Positions 23,484-33,693 of a stretch of 64,000 nt of DNA are shown here, in pieces. The stretch's first letter is position 1, and each line of letters starts with the position of its first letter. The translations under genes and the position numbers were made by a program. Origin of the DNA: Branchiostoma lanceolatum (taxonomy: Eukaryota > Chordata > Leptocardii > Amphioxiformes > Branchiostomatidae); the NCBI RefSeq assembly GCF_035083965.1, contig NC_089735.1:2544001-2608000 (forward strand), written 5' to 3'. The notes beneath the pieces were generated by a model that was given only the letters and a program-made list of their open reading frames with translations, ran no database searches and had not been told where the DNA came from.

Positions 23484-23656
23484 GTGTATGTATATATGTA
23501 TATATGTATGTATGTATGTATGTATCTATCTATATACATATATACATACATAGAGAGAGAGAGAGAGGGAGAGAGAGAGAGAGGGGGGGGGAGAGAGAGG
23601 GAGAGGGAGAGAGAGGGGGAGAGAGAGAGAGAGGGAGAGAGAGGGAGAGAGAGAGA
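23484..23656 (+). repeat. TATG and GA microsatellites
   Basis: (TATG)n/(TATA)n to about 23550, followed by (GA)n with GGGG interruptions to 23656. The Arg-Glu frames across it are artefacts. Confidence 0.9.
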
Positions 23657-24599
23657 TGCTCTTTAAAAGTGCTTCTTTAAATCATATGTCAAATTTTACT
23701 CTACATCTAATTATAAGTTGGAAAGTAGGCTAGAGCCACGGTTGTGCCCTTGACACTGCAACCGATTTAAAGTCATTAGTGTTGATAGCATATCGTTTAG
23801 GGTAGCGTGACAATTACATTGGACCGTCCCGGGATACCTAAGATTTTTGATTGAATGTCGTGCACCCCCTAGGGTCTGCATTCCTGTAATAAAGGGTACA
23901 GATCGGACTTGTACGCCCGACGACAGGTCCCACCTGGAACGTTGGCACAAATACGCTCATTAAAGGCCAGAAATCATTATCAAATATATCAGCATTTGTC
24001 TTCTGGGCGGCAATAAGGTGGCGCGAGAAAGTCGCAGGTGCGACCGACGTGCATAGTTCTCGCGCTGAATGCTACAGATAACGGGCATGAAAAACTCCGC
24101 AAACGCGGTTTTTTTTTACCACAGTCCGGTCCGTAGAAAACGATCACATACAGTTTGATACAAGCCGGTGGATTTTCAACTTGAAGCCGTCATAAATTCC
24201 CAGCGGAAAACGCCGTTTTTATATACAGCAAACGTCGAGTCATCCGCCGTTCCCAAGTGACTGATGTGCAGGGCACACAAAGCTTATCGCTCGGGACCGC
24301 GGGCACAATGCAGGCCGCCGGGAAGAGTTTACTTGAAAGAAGCACATTAAGCCATAATCAATAATGAAAATCGCCCACACAAAGGACGGTTGAATGCAGG
24401 TCTCCAAAGGCGCAACTCACACACCGATGGCAGGCCGTAATGGGGCATGCAAACGTCGTCATGGCAACGGCATAGTTGTCTCAGTGATTACACACGAGGC
24501 CGTGCTGATTCGATTACATGGATGACATCATATAGGCACCCCAAAACTGATGCGAGCGTGAGATTTCAAAAAGTGGGGCAAAAATATAAATGGGCTTCA

Positions 24600-24957
24600 T
24601 GTAGTCGTATAGTAGAAATTGGTCGAATAGACAGATAACATGGCAGAGGAAAGCCTGAATGCAGATGCAGGACGTTTCCACGACTGTAGATGCAGAAACC
24701 AGAGGGTTTAACTGCCCAAGGGTACAGTATGCTATTCTCCAAACAGAGGTTTCGATCGGGGGTAATAGCAGTGATATTTGCAGAGAGGGCAGTGTAAAAA
24801 TCCCGGCCACTACTATTCCCCCCCCCCCCCTCGAAACCTCTGCTTGGAGAATAACAGTATGCGACCTAGAACGGCTAACTCCCCTGGCATGTTATCTGTC
24901 TATTTGGCCAATTTCTACTATTTTTCCAGCGACCTATTTAGTCTGGTAAAGAGTAGC
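24600..24957. mobile_element. TAGCCTCT-family MITE, left end lost, with nested element
   Basis: The left part (TAGTAGAAATTGGTCGAATA, ATAACATGGCAGAGG) and the right part (CTAACTCCCCTGGCATGTTA, TTTGGCCAATTTCTACTATT, TTCCAGCGACC) are the two arms of the family. The terminal TAGCC is missing on the left and eroded on the right. A foldback element sits inside at 24733-24853. Confidence 0.65.
24733..24853. mobile_element. 121-bp foldback element, TATTCTCC ends, 9-bp target duplication
   Basis: Arms TATTCTCCAAACAGAGG and CCTCTGCTTGGAGAATA with TTTCGA continuing the pairing. The flanks are the identical 9-mer ACAGTATGC at 24724-24732 and 24854-24862. The interior has a run of C residues (24819-24830). 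Confidence 0.85.
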
Positions 24958-25457
24958 CTTCATCATGAAATCTAAGGAAGGTTGGACAAATGACTGAGCA
25001 TAGTATACCAAACAATTACTTTTGTTCATTCACATCACTTTGGAATACTTCGCTCAGTACGTGTTTTGCTGTAATCGTTTAAAACCTACGGCATACATTT
25101 GCTCATATTGTAGCTTCCTTGTATGAATTATAGTATGGTCACAAATGTTTTTGGGGAAACGGACGAAAATTAGTGCGCGCGTTGATGTCATCTATACAAT
25201 TAAAATAGTAAGGCCCTTCGTGATATAGAGTAACTCAGTGTTGGTTCCCATTATAATTTCGTACAATGAGTCTGGACAACAAAGGATCAAATGTACAAAT
25301 TGACTGTGGATGTTTTGGATCTGACTGGTATACCCGGGACACGGAAAAAGGCAAGGGACGTGTCTCTGTTTTGCTCGGATAATACTATTAGTCTCTTACA
25401 GACAGCTCAGTGGACTCTGGACATTGCAAAAATTGTCCTAAAGAGGGGGGATATCTT

Positions 25458-25474
25458 TAGCCTGGTAGAGGCTA
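25458..25474. mobile_element. 17-bp minimal MITE or excision footprint
   Basis: The 17-mer TAGCCTGGTAGAGGCTA consists only of the two ends of the TAGCC...GGCTA family. It is flanked by the perfect 9-mer GGATATCTT at 25449-25457 and 25475-25483. Either an insertion was deleted internally down to its ends, or excision left both ends behind. Confidence 0.7.
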
Positions 25475-25659
25475 GGATATCTTATCAGAGACATTCGCCG
25501 GTCGCAGGAGAACATATTCACTCGAGAGGGGAGGCAACAGGGAGTATAAAATAGTGATATGTCTGTAACGCCACTGACAGATAGGGTGACCATCATTCTT
25601 CCCGCAATTGGATATACATGTAGTCATTAGCCACTGATTTCAGAGAAGTTATCCCCGCC

Positions 25660-26175
25660 CAATAATGAAAAGTTTATTGCAAATTCCTGCCCGTAGGCTA
25701 ATTGCAAGTACATGTACATGTAACACGGAGTGGACGGACAGACAATAATGAACAGTATAACAAATGTCTACTCTAGTCTTAACTACTGCCACTAAGTTCT
25801 AACTTATTGATTTCGACTTCTTTTTCCGAGACTGTGGAAGACGAATGATCCCACTTTTTCTGTGATATGTGGGTTTTGTGATGTTAAGAGGAGAGTAGTT
25901 TTCTTTTCGTCTGAAAACGTGGAGAAATTAGGATGAAATATGGTGGCCTCTTTAAACAGCTCATTTCTTTCGTTGTCGTAGAATGGACAACTTGACATAA
26001 AATGAATTTCGTCTTCCACCTTGTTTGACATACAGTATTTGCAAGTTCTTTGGCACGCAGGTAAGTTCTTGTACCGCCCTTTCTCAATTTCAAGGGGGTG
26101 GGCACTAATTCTAATTTTGCTAATTGCAGAGCGTAAATCGATAATAATGTACGTACGAACATCAGCAGGTAGATC
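25660..26175 (-). mobile_element. LINE remnant: C-terminal end of the reverse-transcriptase ORF and 3' end
   Basis: The minus-strand frame (26031-25804) reads SNKVEDEIHFMSSCPFYDNE RNELF ... ITEKVGSFVFHSLGKRS. The VEDEIHFMxxCPxYDxxR motif is typical of the region after the RT domain in LINE ORF2 proteins. The 3' end has GCAATTAGCCTACGGGCAGG AATTTGCAATAAAC. It is 5'-truncated, as usual for LINEs. Confidence 0.75.
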
Positions 26176-26317
26176 TATAGGCTAAACAAGTTGTACATTT
26201 TCTTATTTGCTCCCTTCCAATTAGCCTTCTGGGATGACTTTGCAAATAAAGTCGCCAACAATACATACTCGAGTCGTATGCTTCAAAACAAGAAGAGTGA
26301 TGGATGTTACTTGAAAC

Positions 26318-26456
26318 TATTCTCTAAGCAGAGGTTTTGGTCTGGGGGTAGTAGTGGCCGGGTTTTTTTACGTTGGCCTCCCGTCCGTTACGGGAGGCCA
26401 ACGTAAAAAAAACCGGCCACTACTACTCCCAGACCAAAACCTCTGCTTGGAGAATA
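26318..26456. mobile_element. 139-bp foldback element, TATTCTC ends, 9-bp target duplication
   Basis: Near-perfect hairpin: TATTCTCTAAGCAGAGG opens, CCTCTGCTTGGAGAATA closes, and the inner arms CGTTGGCCTCCCG and CGGGAGGCCAACG pair around TCCGTTA. The flanks are the identical 9-mer ACTTGAAAC (26309-26317 and 26457-26465). The insertion splits a decayed hammerhead-type repeat (GAAGAGTGATGGATGTTACT ... GAAACATCCGG). Confidence 0.88.
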
Positions 26457-26755
26457 ACTTGAAACATCCGGAATCAAATCTCTGAATTTTATCCAGTTGT
26501 AGGGTTTGAATTCACGATCTTTATATATTGTTCACCTGGATGTCTAACCTTCATAAACGTAACGTTTCTAAACGTTTCCGAAAGCTGAATACTGTACCAT
26601 AACGCCCGTGCTTAACTCCTTCACGCGAATTGAATAGTTTGATCCCATAGGAAATCATCCCACTAAATGTCGTTTCCCGCGCCATGAATACTTTATGACG
26701 TTTTGTGTTGTCGTTACTCAGACTCAAGACCGGCGAGCAGCATGACCAGGCAGCT

Positions 26756-29700
26756 ATGCGACACGAACCCGTCTTCTTACTAGTCTTAGGATTTCTTACA
26801 TGCCTCAAAACAGGTAAGAAACGTCTTACGTACTTTTATCTTAGACAAGCGAATTCCCTGTCTTACTACTCAGTAGAGTTATAATAGGACTTCTTCTTAT
26901 AAGATTTGAACGAGGCAAGACCAGCCTACATTACCGTAGACCAGGAAAGCTAATGTCTTCGTATTAGTATCAATTAGGATTTCTTACATGCTTCAAACCA
27001 GTCTTCGAAACGTTTTACATGCTTTTATCTTAGACAGGAGAATCCACTGTCCTACTGCTAGAGTTTAGGATTCCGTCTTATACCATCTAGACCAGTTAAG
27101 ACCGTCCTACCTTACCTTAGACTGGGAATGCCATCGCCGTACCGCTAGCATTGGGGTTTCTTCTTACACATGAAATCTAAGATTTAGATAAGGTCTGACC
27201 GTCTTGCCTTACCTTGGTCTAAGAAAGGGTACCAGTATTGTTAGCTGCTAGAAGTTCTTCTGACAAGACTTTATGCAGATGAGACCGTACGTCCTCCCTT
27301 ACCTTAGACGCTAGTGTCTTACTGCTACCGTTAGGACTTCTTCTTGTAAGACCTGGCGCATCCCCGCCTTGTATCAGCCAACGAAAGGGTATGTCACCCC
27401 GCGCCCTGCCACGTCGACTACCTACCTACCTTGTAAGACATAAAACAGGCAAAACCAGGTAAGCCTTTCTTCCTGCGTTGAGATTTCTTCTTACAAATCC
27501 TAACGAGACTGAGGACAAAACGTGAATCATGTACATGTAAGACTGCGTTATAAACTATTGCTGGCGTTAGGATGTCTTCTTATCAGACCTACAACAGGCT
27601 AGAAGCAGAGGGAAGTTCTTTCTGGTTCCGTTAGGATTCCTTCTTACAATATCTGAGTCTGAGGAAGCGCCACTAGCTTGGATGCCAGACCCCCAATCTC
27701 TAAAATATCTGTCGTGTTGTGAACAAGCAGATCCGCAGAAAAGAGCTTTGCAACAGAACTGAGTCAGCTTTACAGATGTGATTTTTGTGGCAGAGACTGC
27801 CATTCTCGTATAGGGCTGTTTAGCCATAGTCGATGCTGTAGGACTGTTGTGAATTAGGATTTTACCATGGTCAATACTGACCGACGGAGGCCATATATAT
27901 ATATATATCTGTGAACACGTGCACACCATGGATATTTTGGAGATTGGGGGTCTGGAATCCAGGTTAAAGCACCACTAGCTAATTAGCCTTACTGCTAGCG
28001 CTAGCCTTGAACATGTTAAACAGCTGCATTAAGGGCCTCTCTCACTGGACCCGCGGCACGCTGGCGGCGTCAATCCAATTGACAAAGCACTCAACGAATT
28101 TCATCGACAAAAAAAAAAACGAATCTTTCTAAGCTTTGTGTGTTTTGTTGTCTTTTGGGTCATACTGTACGTTTTGAATGATATTCCCATTATAAAGTCA
28201 AGGGTAACACAAATCCAGTTTAGGACGTATGCAGCGACGCCGCCAGCGTGCCGCGGGTCCAGTGAGAGGACCACTTGTATCGTTATGTTAATGTCTCTCT
28301 GTCAGTGATAGGAAATGGTATAGCTCAGATAAGTTTCATTTGCAGTGCAGTTGATCTCAACTTTACCGTGGACTGACTCTAGATCTACTGGCCAATTATT
28401 CCCTTTTTCTGACGAATTCTACGACCCATACGCCCGTAGGAGGGCCTGGTGGAGGCTAGGCAAAGGCGTGGGATAAATAGCAATCAATTTTGAAATCATT
28501 TTTACCTGCACCCCTTTCAGGAGAGAGCATTTTAATATTCAAACAAAAGATAGGACATTACTGCCATAAACAAGTACTCTACAAGCAGACGTTAGGCGTC
28601 GGAAATTAACCTTGATACTGGTAAAGGTTATAAGAATATTCATCAATGTGTTCTCGCGAGATCGGGACTAGGTCATTCCGTGATCAAGATGTATAGTAGA
28701 CATCGAAAATTTGGAGGTGCGTATCTCGTTACCTTTTTAAGTCACTGATTGATGAATATTCTTGTAACTGTTATTACACGTGACTGATGAATCTCTTCAA
28801 CGATACAGGTAAAGGAGTGGGACAAATTGTAATCAATTTTGAAATCGTTTGTTTTTCTGGTCTGCTCTCGGCATAGACCCTCCAGTCGGTTCTGGTGATC
28901 CCCAGCCCCTGGAGCGTGTTGAAGATCTGGTCTTCCCATCTTCCTCTAGGGCGACCATGACGGGTTGGGTTCCGATGAGATCAGTTTGATGACGTCCGGA
29001 TCCTGAGTAGGAACCGCCCTGGAGACATGACCCAGGAAGATCATCTGTTGCTTCAGTGATTTTACAGCTAAAAAGCTACTGGTAAAGGAGTGGGACAAAT
29101 AGTAATCAATTTTGATATCGTTTGTTTTTTCCCCCTTCACCCCTTCTAGGAGAGAGCCTGACATGCTACACGTGTAAGGAGTCGTTCAACAAGTGGTTCT
29201 ACTACAGCACGGTGTGCGAGAACGAGGTCACCAGGGACAACTCTTCTCTGTCGTCATGCGGGGCCAGCGCGCGCTACTGCTCGGTGCGTCGGCAAGGGGA
29301 ATGAACGAATGAGTGAATGAATGGATGAGTGAATGAATGGATGAGTGAATGAATGAATGAACGAGTGAATAAATGAGTGAATGAATGAGTGAATAAATGA
29401 GTGAATGAATGAATGAATAAATGAGTGAATGAATGAATGAGTGAATGAATGAGTGAATGAATGAGGGAATGAATGAAGGAAAGGAAAGGAAAGGAAATGA
29501 ATGAATGAGTGCTTTACTATCGCCCGGCTTTTTTTCAGATCGAGCGCACAACCGTGAATGGCATCGTGACGAACTTCGAACGCGCATGCGCAGATACGTG
29601 CTACTGGGGGTGTAAGATTTCTGGTCTCGGCGTCACTAAAGAGGTGAGTAGCTAGTGTCTTGATGCACAGCAAGAAAACGAAATTCAATATCTAAGCAAA

Positions 29701-31313
29701 GTTTCCAAACAATGGAAACCCTAAAAGCCAAAAATAGTTACTCAAGTAACTAGATAAAATTTTGACTGTTTCAAAATTTTATCCAGTTGCTTGAGTAACT
29801 ATTCTTGGCTTATCTTACTTCCTGGGTGTCTAACCTTCATCAACGAAACCCTAAAAGGCAAGGAAATATTTCAGCAGAGTTTACGATGTCGTAAAGGTCA
29901 CTGAAACTAAGATTTGACCTTACCACAGCCGTCCAATGTCAGTAAAGGTGAATTAAATGCATCCTGTATGTTTACATGGCCTTTAAAGCATCCTTGTATA
30001 TCGACTTCGGCACTGGTTAACGTCCATGTACAACAATTTTCCTCCAGCTTTTATACGTAGCCTGGGTGCCATCCTAATTTCTACCGGGGCTCCTACACTC
30101 GCTACCCTCAAAAAATTATCAGTAGCGAGGGTAGCGAGTGTAGGAGCCCCGGTAGAAATTAGGATGGCACCCAGGCTATTTTATACGCAGTTCTGGGATG
30201 CCTCTGTCATACAGTCGACGAGCTTCGACCGTATTTGCTGAGCTACAATAGCTTTGCAGTTTGGCACACCGAATTCCACCACTGGTAAACGAATAATATT
30301 GGTCGGAAACTTGTCTATTCGGGAAGTCATGACACCCCGTCAAACCAGGACAGGGGATTACGAAATTCGTTCCTAGATCCTATATGGTTGCCTGCACTTG
30401 TTCACAATACCGCAAGATGTCGCTCAGCTGAGACCTTGTTCAGACGACATCTATTGACCAATTTCAGAAGTGCAGCAAGACATGTCTAAACTTTATATGA
30501 CCAATCAATACTAGGGCAAATTGGGACTAAATTTTCAGCTGACTTATCAGCCTTGTTTACAAAATGAACCTGTCTACTGCTGCTTAATCTCTACCAGATT
30601 TGCCAGGAAACTTTGGCCACCAGAGGGTAAATATAATGACCCTCACCGTGGACTGACTCTACTCGACAATTATTCCCTTTTTTGCCGAATTCTACGATCC
30701 ACAAGCCCGTAGGAGGGCCTGGTGGAGGCTAACTGCAGCTCCTGGGACATTAGAGACATGTGACAGCAGCAACTGGTCTTAAGTGCCAGATAACCTGTGT
30801 CGCCCCACATCACAGTAGAGTCAGTCCATGGTGAAGATCACATTTTGCCCGGAGCCTGCAAATGAAACCCTGGCAAATATTCTCCCTATAGCCGGCGTGG
30901 TTAGTCTGGTAGAGACTCTTGGAGACATGCGATTGTAGCAACTGGTCTTAAGTGCCAGATAACCTGTGTCGCCCCCCGTCACAGTAGAGTCAGTCCATGG
31001 TGAAGATCACATTTTGCCCGGAGCCTGCAAATGAAACCCTGGCAAATATTCTCCCTATAGCCGGCGTAGTTGGTCTGGTAGAGACTCTTGGAGACATGTG
31101 ATTGTAGCAACTGTGCCAGATAACCTGTGTCGCCCCCCGTCTCGGCCGTACTCACTCCCTTCCATGTTGTCTCCGCAGATTTGCACCTCCTGTTGCCCAC
31201 AAGATGGCTGCAACCACGGCTTAGGGGCGTCAGCTGGCCTGGCCCCGCCCAGACTAGTGCTAACACTGGCCTCACTTTGTGCAATATTGCAACCGCTACT
31301 GCAGAGTATCTAA
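26756..31313 (+). CDS. Ly6/uPAR three-finger protein with signal peptide and GPI signal, complete, four exons
   Basis: Exons: 26756-26813, 29150-29283, 29539-29643 and 31179-31313, all with GT/AG borders and consistent phases, giving 143 residues. Exon 1 encodes a signal peptide (MRHEPVFLLVLGFLTCLKTG). The mature part opens LTCYTC, the classic Ly6 start, and carries 12 cysteines at about 25, 28, 42, 56, 63, 81, 85, 89, 101, 104, 105 and 110. It closes with CCPQDGCN, the CCxxDxCN signature of three-finger domains. Residues 112-143 form a small-residue stretch followed by a hydrophobic tail (LVLTLASLCAILQPLL), typical of a GPI-anchor signal. One N-glycosylation site, NSS, is at residue 50. Exon edges coincide with domain borders, as in vertebrate Ly6 genes. 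Role and ligand are unknown; the family includes receptor modulators and complement regulators. I assign no symbol because orthology within this fast-evolving family cannot be judged. Confidence 0.9.
26770..27680 (+). repeat. Degenerate tandem repeat starting in Ly6 exon 1
   Basis: Blocks such as TTAGGATTTCTTACATGC, CTTTTATCTTAGAC, CTTCTTCTTATAAGA and ACCTTACCTTAGAC recur irregularly. The best-matched pair is 26787-26850 (including the exon 1 end) and about 26980-27040. Most of the first kilobase of intron 1 is built from it. Confidence 0.6.
27674..27966. mobile_element. TAGCTTGG-type MITE in Ly6 intron 1
   Basis: Starts TAGCTTGGATGCCAGACCCC and ends GGGGTCTGGAATCCAGGTTA; the inner arms AATCTCTAAAATATC and GATATTTTGGAGATT also pair. 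The flanks AAGCGCCAC and AAGCACCAC match at 8 of 9. It contains a short AT run at 27894-27908. Confidence 0.75.
28039..28268. mobile_element. MITE with 33-bp GC-rich terminal inverted repeats
   Basis: The arms at 28039-28071 and 28236-28268 are perfect reverse complements over 33 bp, starting CTCTCACTGGACCCGCGGCA. The interior is AT-rich and non-coding. No clear target duplication is seen. It lies in Ly6 intron 1 and belongs to a family different from the TAGCC elements. Confidence 0.75.
28857..29050 (-). mobile_element. LINE remnant in Ly6 intron 1, frame-shifted
   Basis: The minus strand carries RGRWEDQIFNTLQGLGITRT DWRVYAE and, in another frame, FLGHVSRAVPTQDPDVIKLI. Both match one LINE C-terminal region, so at least one frameshift has occurred. 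It interrupts a duplicated piece of intron DNA (see findings). Confidence 0.65.
29303..29505 (+). repeat. GAAT/GAGT microsatellite in Ly6 intron 2
   Basis: About 200 bases of GAATGAATGAGT-type units fill most of the 255-base intron between exons 2 and 3. The opposite-strand frames (HSFIHSFIHS) are artefacts. Length change here would alter intron size only. Confidence 0.9.
30058..30178. mobile_element. 121-bp hairpin MITE with 9-bp target duplication
   Basis: TAGCCTGGGTGCCATCC... and ...GGATGGCACCCAGGCTA form arms of more than 50 bp around CAAAAAATTATCAGTAG. The flanks are the identical 9-mer TTTTATACG (30049-30057 and 30179-30187). It lies in Ly6 intron 3. Confidence 0.88.
30749..31135 (+). 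repeat. Tandem repeat of about 170 bp in Ly6 intron 3
   Basis: Two full units and a partial third, each with AACTGGTCTTAAGTGCCAGA, GTGTCGCCCC, CCATGGTGAAGATCACATTT and GTTGGTCTGGTAGAGACTCT. An inverted related stretch is at 7870-7990. The partial unit ends 40 bases before exon 4. Confidence 0.75.
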
Positions 31314-31315
31314 AG

Positions 31316-31762
31316 TAGTCTCTACCAACCTCCGTGAACTGCTGGGAAAATAGTACATGTAGAAGGCAAATAGATATCAAGTACTCGAGCACGTAAAAGA
31401 ACCCACCACACTTGTCGAAAAGAGTAGGGGTCCATCCGGGTGTGAGCGGATCAAACAAATCTGTCCGGATATGCAGCTTGTACTCTTCAGTACAGACCTG
31501 GTGTGTTACGCCATGAGGCGGGTATGCAATACAAACCGGTTATGCAATACAAAAAAAAAAAAAGAATATCGTGACAAAGGAGCTAGCTGGACATCAAATC
31601 ACTACCAGTATTTGCAACTAAGAAGGTTATAGGCAGCCTATAGCCTCCTTGTTGCAACCTACTTCACCACTAAATTGTAATTCTATGGCCAGTGAACTTT
31701 TGAGTCTATTTGGCTGATTTCAACTATATTTTTCAGCAGCCCATGGAGCCTGATAGAGACTA
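31316..31762. mobile_element. TAGTCTCT-type MITE inserted just after the Ly6 stop codon
   Basis: Starts TAGTCTCTACCAACC and ends GGAGCCTGATAGAGACTA, with the family block TTTGGCTGATTTCAACTATA inside. The flanks TATCTAAAG (31307-31315, containing the Ly6 TAA stop) and CATCTAAAG (31763-31771) match at 8 of 9. A SINE fragment (31390-31565) lies inside it. Confidence 0.75.
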
Positions 31763-32472
31763 CATCTAAAGATGGGGTGATGATATTATTAGAGTTTGAC
31801 TTTCTTCCAATTAAAAAAAGGACTTGTAAATTTTCAAAAAGTGAAACATTTGTCTGAAAATTTTGTTCGTCTGAATTCCTTTTGTATTGGAATGAAGTTT
31901 AACTATGTCATGATGTCACCACCTGTATAAGCCTTAATGCTCAATATGTTTGGAAACATGTTTTCAGTCAGTTAACCATATTTCTGATGTTGCTCTCTCA
32001 ATTACTTTGTATAATGTAAAGAATGATAAAGCAGCTTTCCAATGATATATATGTAATTGATTAAGTAATAGTGGAGATATGATTGACCAAAATCAAGTTT
32101 CCAAACTTATTCTTTAATAGGTAAAGATGAGCTTTTATACTAATATAATATTTGCATTAGATGGCTACTGCGTACCGGTTTAAAAACAGTAACTTAGTAA
32201 CGGCATGTGTAGAAGCATGGCGGGGAGAGCTGTTAATGAACATTATTTAATCATGTCTCAACTGAAAAGAAATGCTGATCTGAAGTGTTGTGTTTAACCT
32301 TCTCCTGCTGAAGTATTCATTTGGTAGTCTCCAAGCAGACTCCTTCAGAGTACTAAAGTAAAAGCAGTACCTATCTTTCAAGAGGGTCTAAAACGTCCAG
32401 CACAGGCAGAATGCATGCAAACAGCCAGCAGGGCAAAGGTTAAGCAAGCTTTATGCAAGAATCATGGCTTAA

Positions 32473-33572
32473 CCCTTAAAGGACGGGATAAAATTTTCAC
32501 GTGCATACAGGAATCGTAACTAAAATTTTCGGGCTTCAGGTGCCCCCACCTAGGAATTATTTCGGGGCTGTAAAGTGCTTAATATTAATGCTAGATAGGT
32601 AAAACTATACATTTCTGGAAAGCTGAGAACCTGTAGGATATGAAAATAACAAGAAAAAGACTGTATCTGGTTTGTAAGTAATGATACTGCACAAAAAAGA
32701 CAGAAAAAAGTTCTTCGTTAAGTATCAAAAAATATTTGAAATGTATATGACATCACCCAAAAAGTCTAGAATCACTTTGAAAGTCACAGAAAACTATTCT
32801 AAACTGCCTTGCTATTCTTCCTGAAGCAATAGAAACATCAAACAGTGTATGTAAGTAACTGTTAACTGTTTTATTCTTGCTAGCAAAGATAGTACCTAAA
32901 GCCTTGGCCACTTGTAAAATGATGGGCTTCATCAGTGTTCCTCTACTGTTTGTCCAGGAAAATTTCCCCAAAATGATTTGGAGGGAAGCCAGAACAGGCT
33001 TTGCAATCGCAAACCTGTAAATACATGTCAAAACATGCCCCCCTCCCCATTGACGAAGTAAACAAACATGAAGCAGAAATTTGGCTGGATCAAAAAGTTG
33101 ACAAACAATTTCAGACAATCATGACCCTCACTCAATTACAATAAACCCCCATCCACTCGATTTTTTCATGGCAAAGAAAGAAAACAAAGGTTTGTAGCAC
33201 TGTTACCTAGCATAGGGCCGGCTCAGAGCCTTCAAAATGCCGAAGTTTTTATCAAATTACTGTCTCCTCTGATGCTAGAAACATCGCCAATCCCTTCCTC
33301 AGTTGTGCCAACATTCCTTCTGGGTTCTTCATTGGACTTGGACATCGAAAACTTGTGATTTTGAGCTAAAAAAACACGGCAAAAACTTCCCTAACACACT
33401 TGGGATCTTCCGTCAGATTTGGGCTTCCCCTGACGCATGCTAATGAGGCTGTATCCGACCTTTGCCGAGGGTCACCGGAGAATACCGAAACCCAAGCCAT
33501 TTGAGCCATCCCTGGTGGCCGATCGGGTGGAAGGCCCCAAGTCACCCCTGATGGCTGATCGGGCTTTAAGGG
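32473..33572. mobile_element. 1.1-kb TTAA-flanked element, piggyBac-like ends
   Basis: The ends are CCCTTAAAG and CTTTAAGGG, each flanked by TTAA (32469-32472 and 33573-33576). A TTAA duplication with CCC...GGG ends is the piggyBac pattern. A 121-codon open frame on the minus strand (33118-32753) lies inside but is not recognised as a transposase. The element is probably non-autonomous. The inverted repeats are short, so chance cannot be excluded. Confidence 0.45.
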
Positions 33573-33693
33573 TTAAAAGTGTGGTCATAACCATAGCCAC
33601 AGAGTCCATTACTAACATAGACTACAAAGGTCTGCATAGTTCAGTGCCAGTTTCATCTGTTCATTTGTTGGAGTTGGTCAGAAGAATGTTCAA

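Noticed and set aside
23429..23680. Arg-Glu and Tyr-rich open frames
   Set aside because: They are translations of TATG and GA microsatellites and have no codon structure.
29303..29505. CRISPR-like regular repeat
   Set aside because: Four-base units without spacers in a eukaryotic intron; no array and no cas genes anywhere in the window.
29228..29688. Two minus-strand frames with repeated HSFIHSFIHS
   Set aside because: They come from the GAAT microsatellite in Ly6 intron 2; only the plus-strand Ly6 exons are supported by splice borders and cysteine pattern.
32753..33118. 121-codon frame as a transposase of the TTAA element
   Set aside because: No DDE-type motif or piggyBac domain can be recognised.
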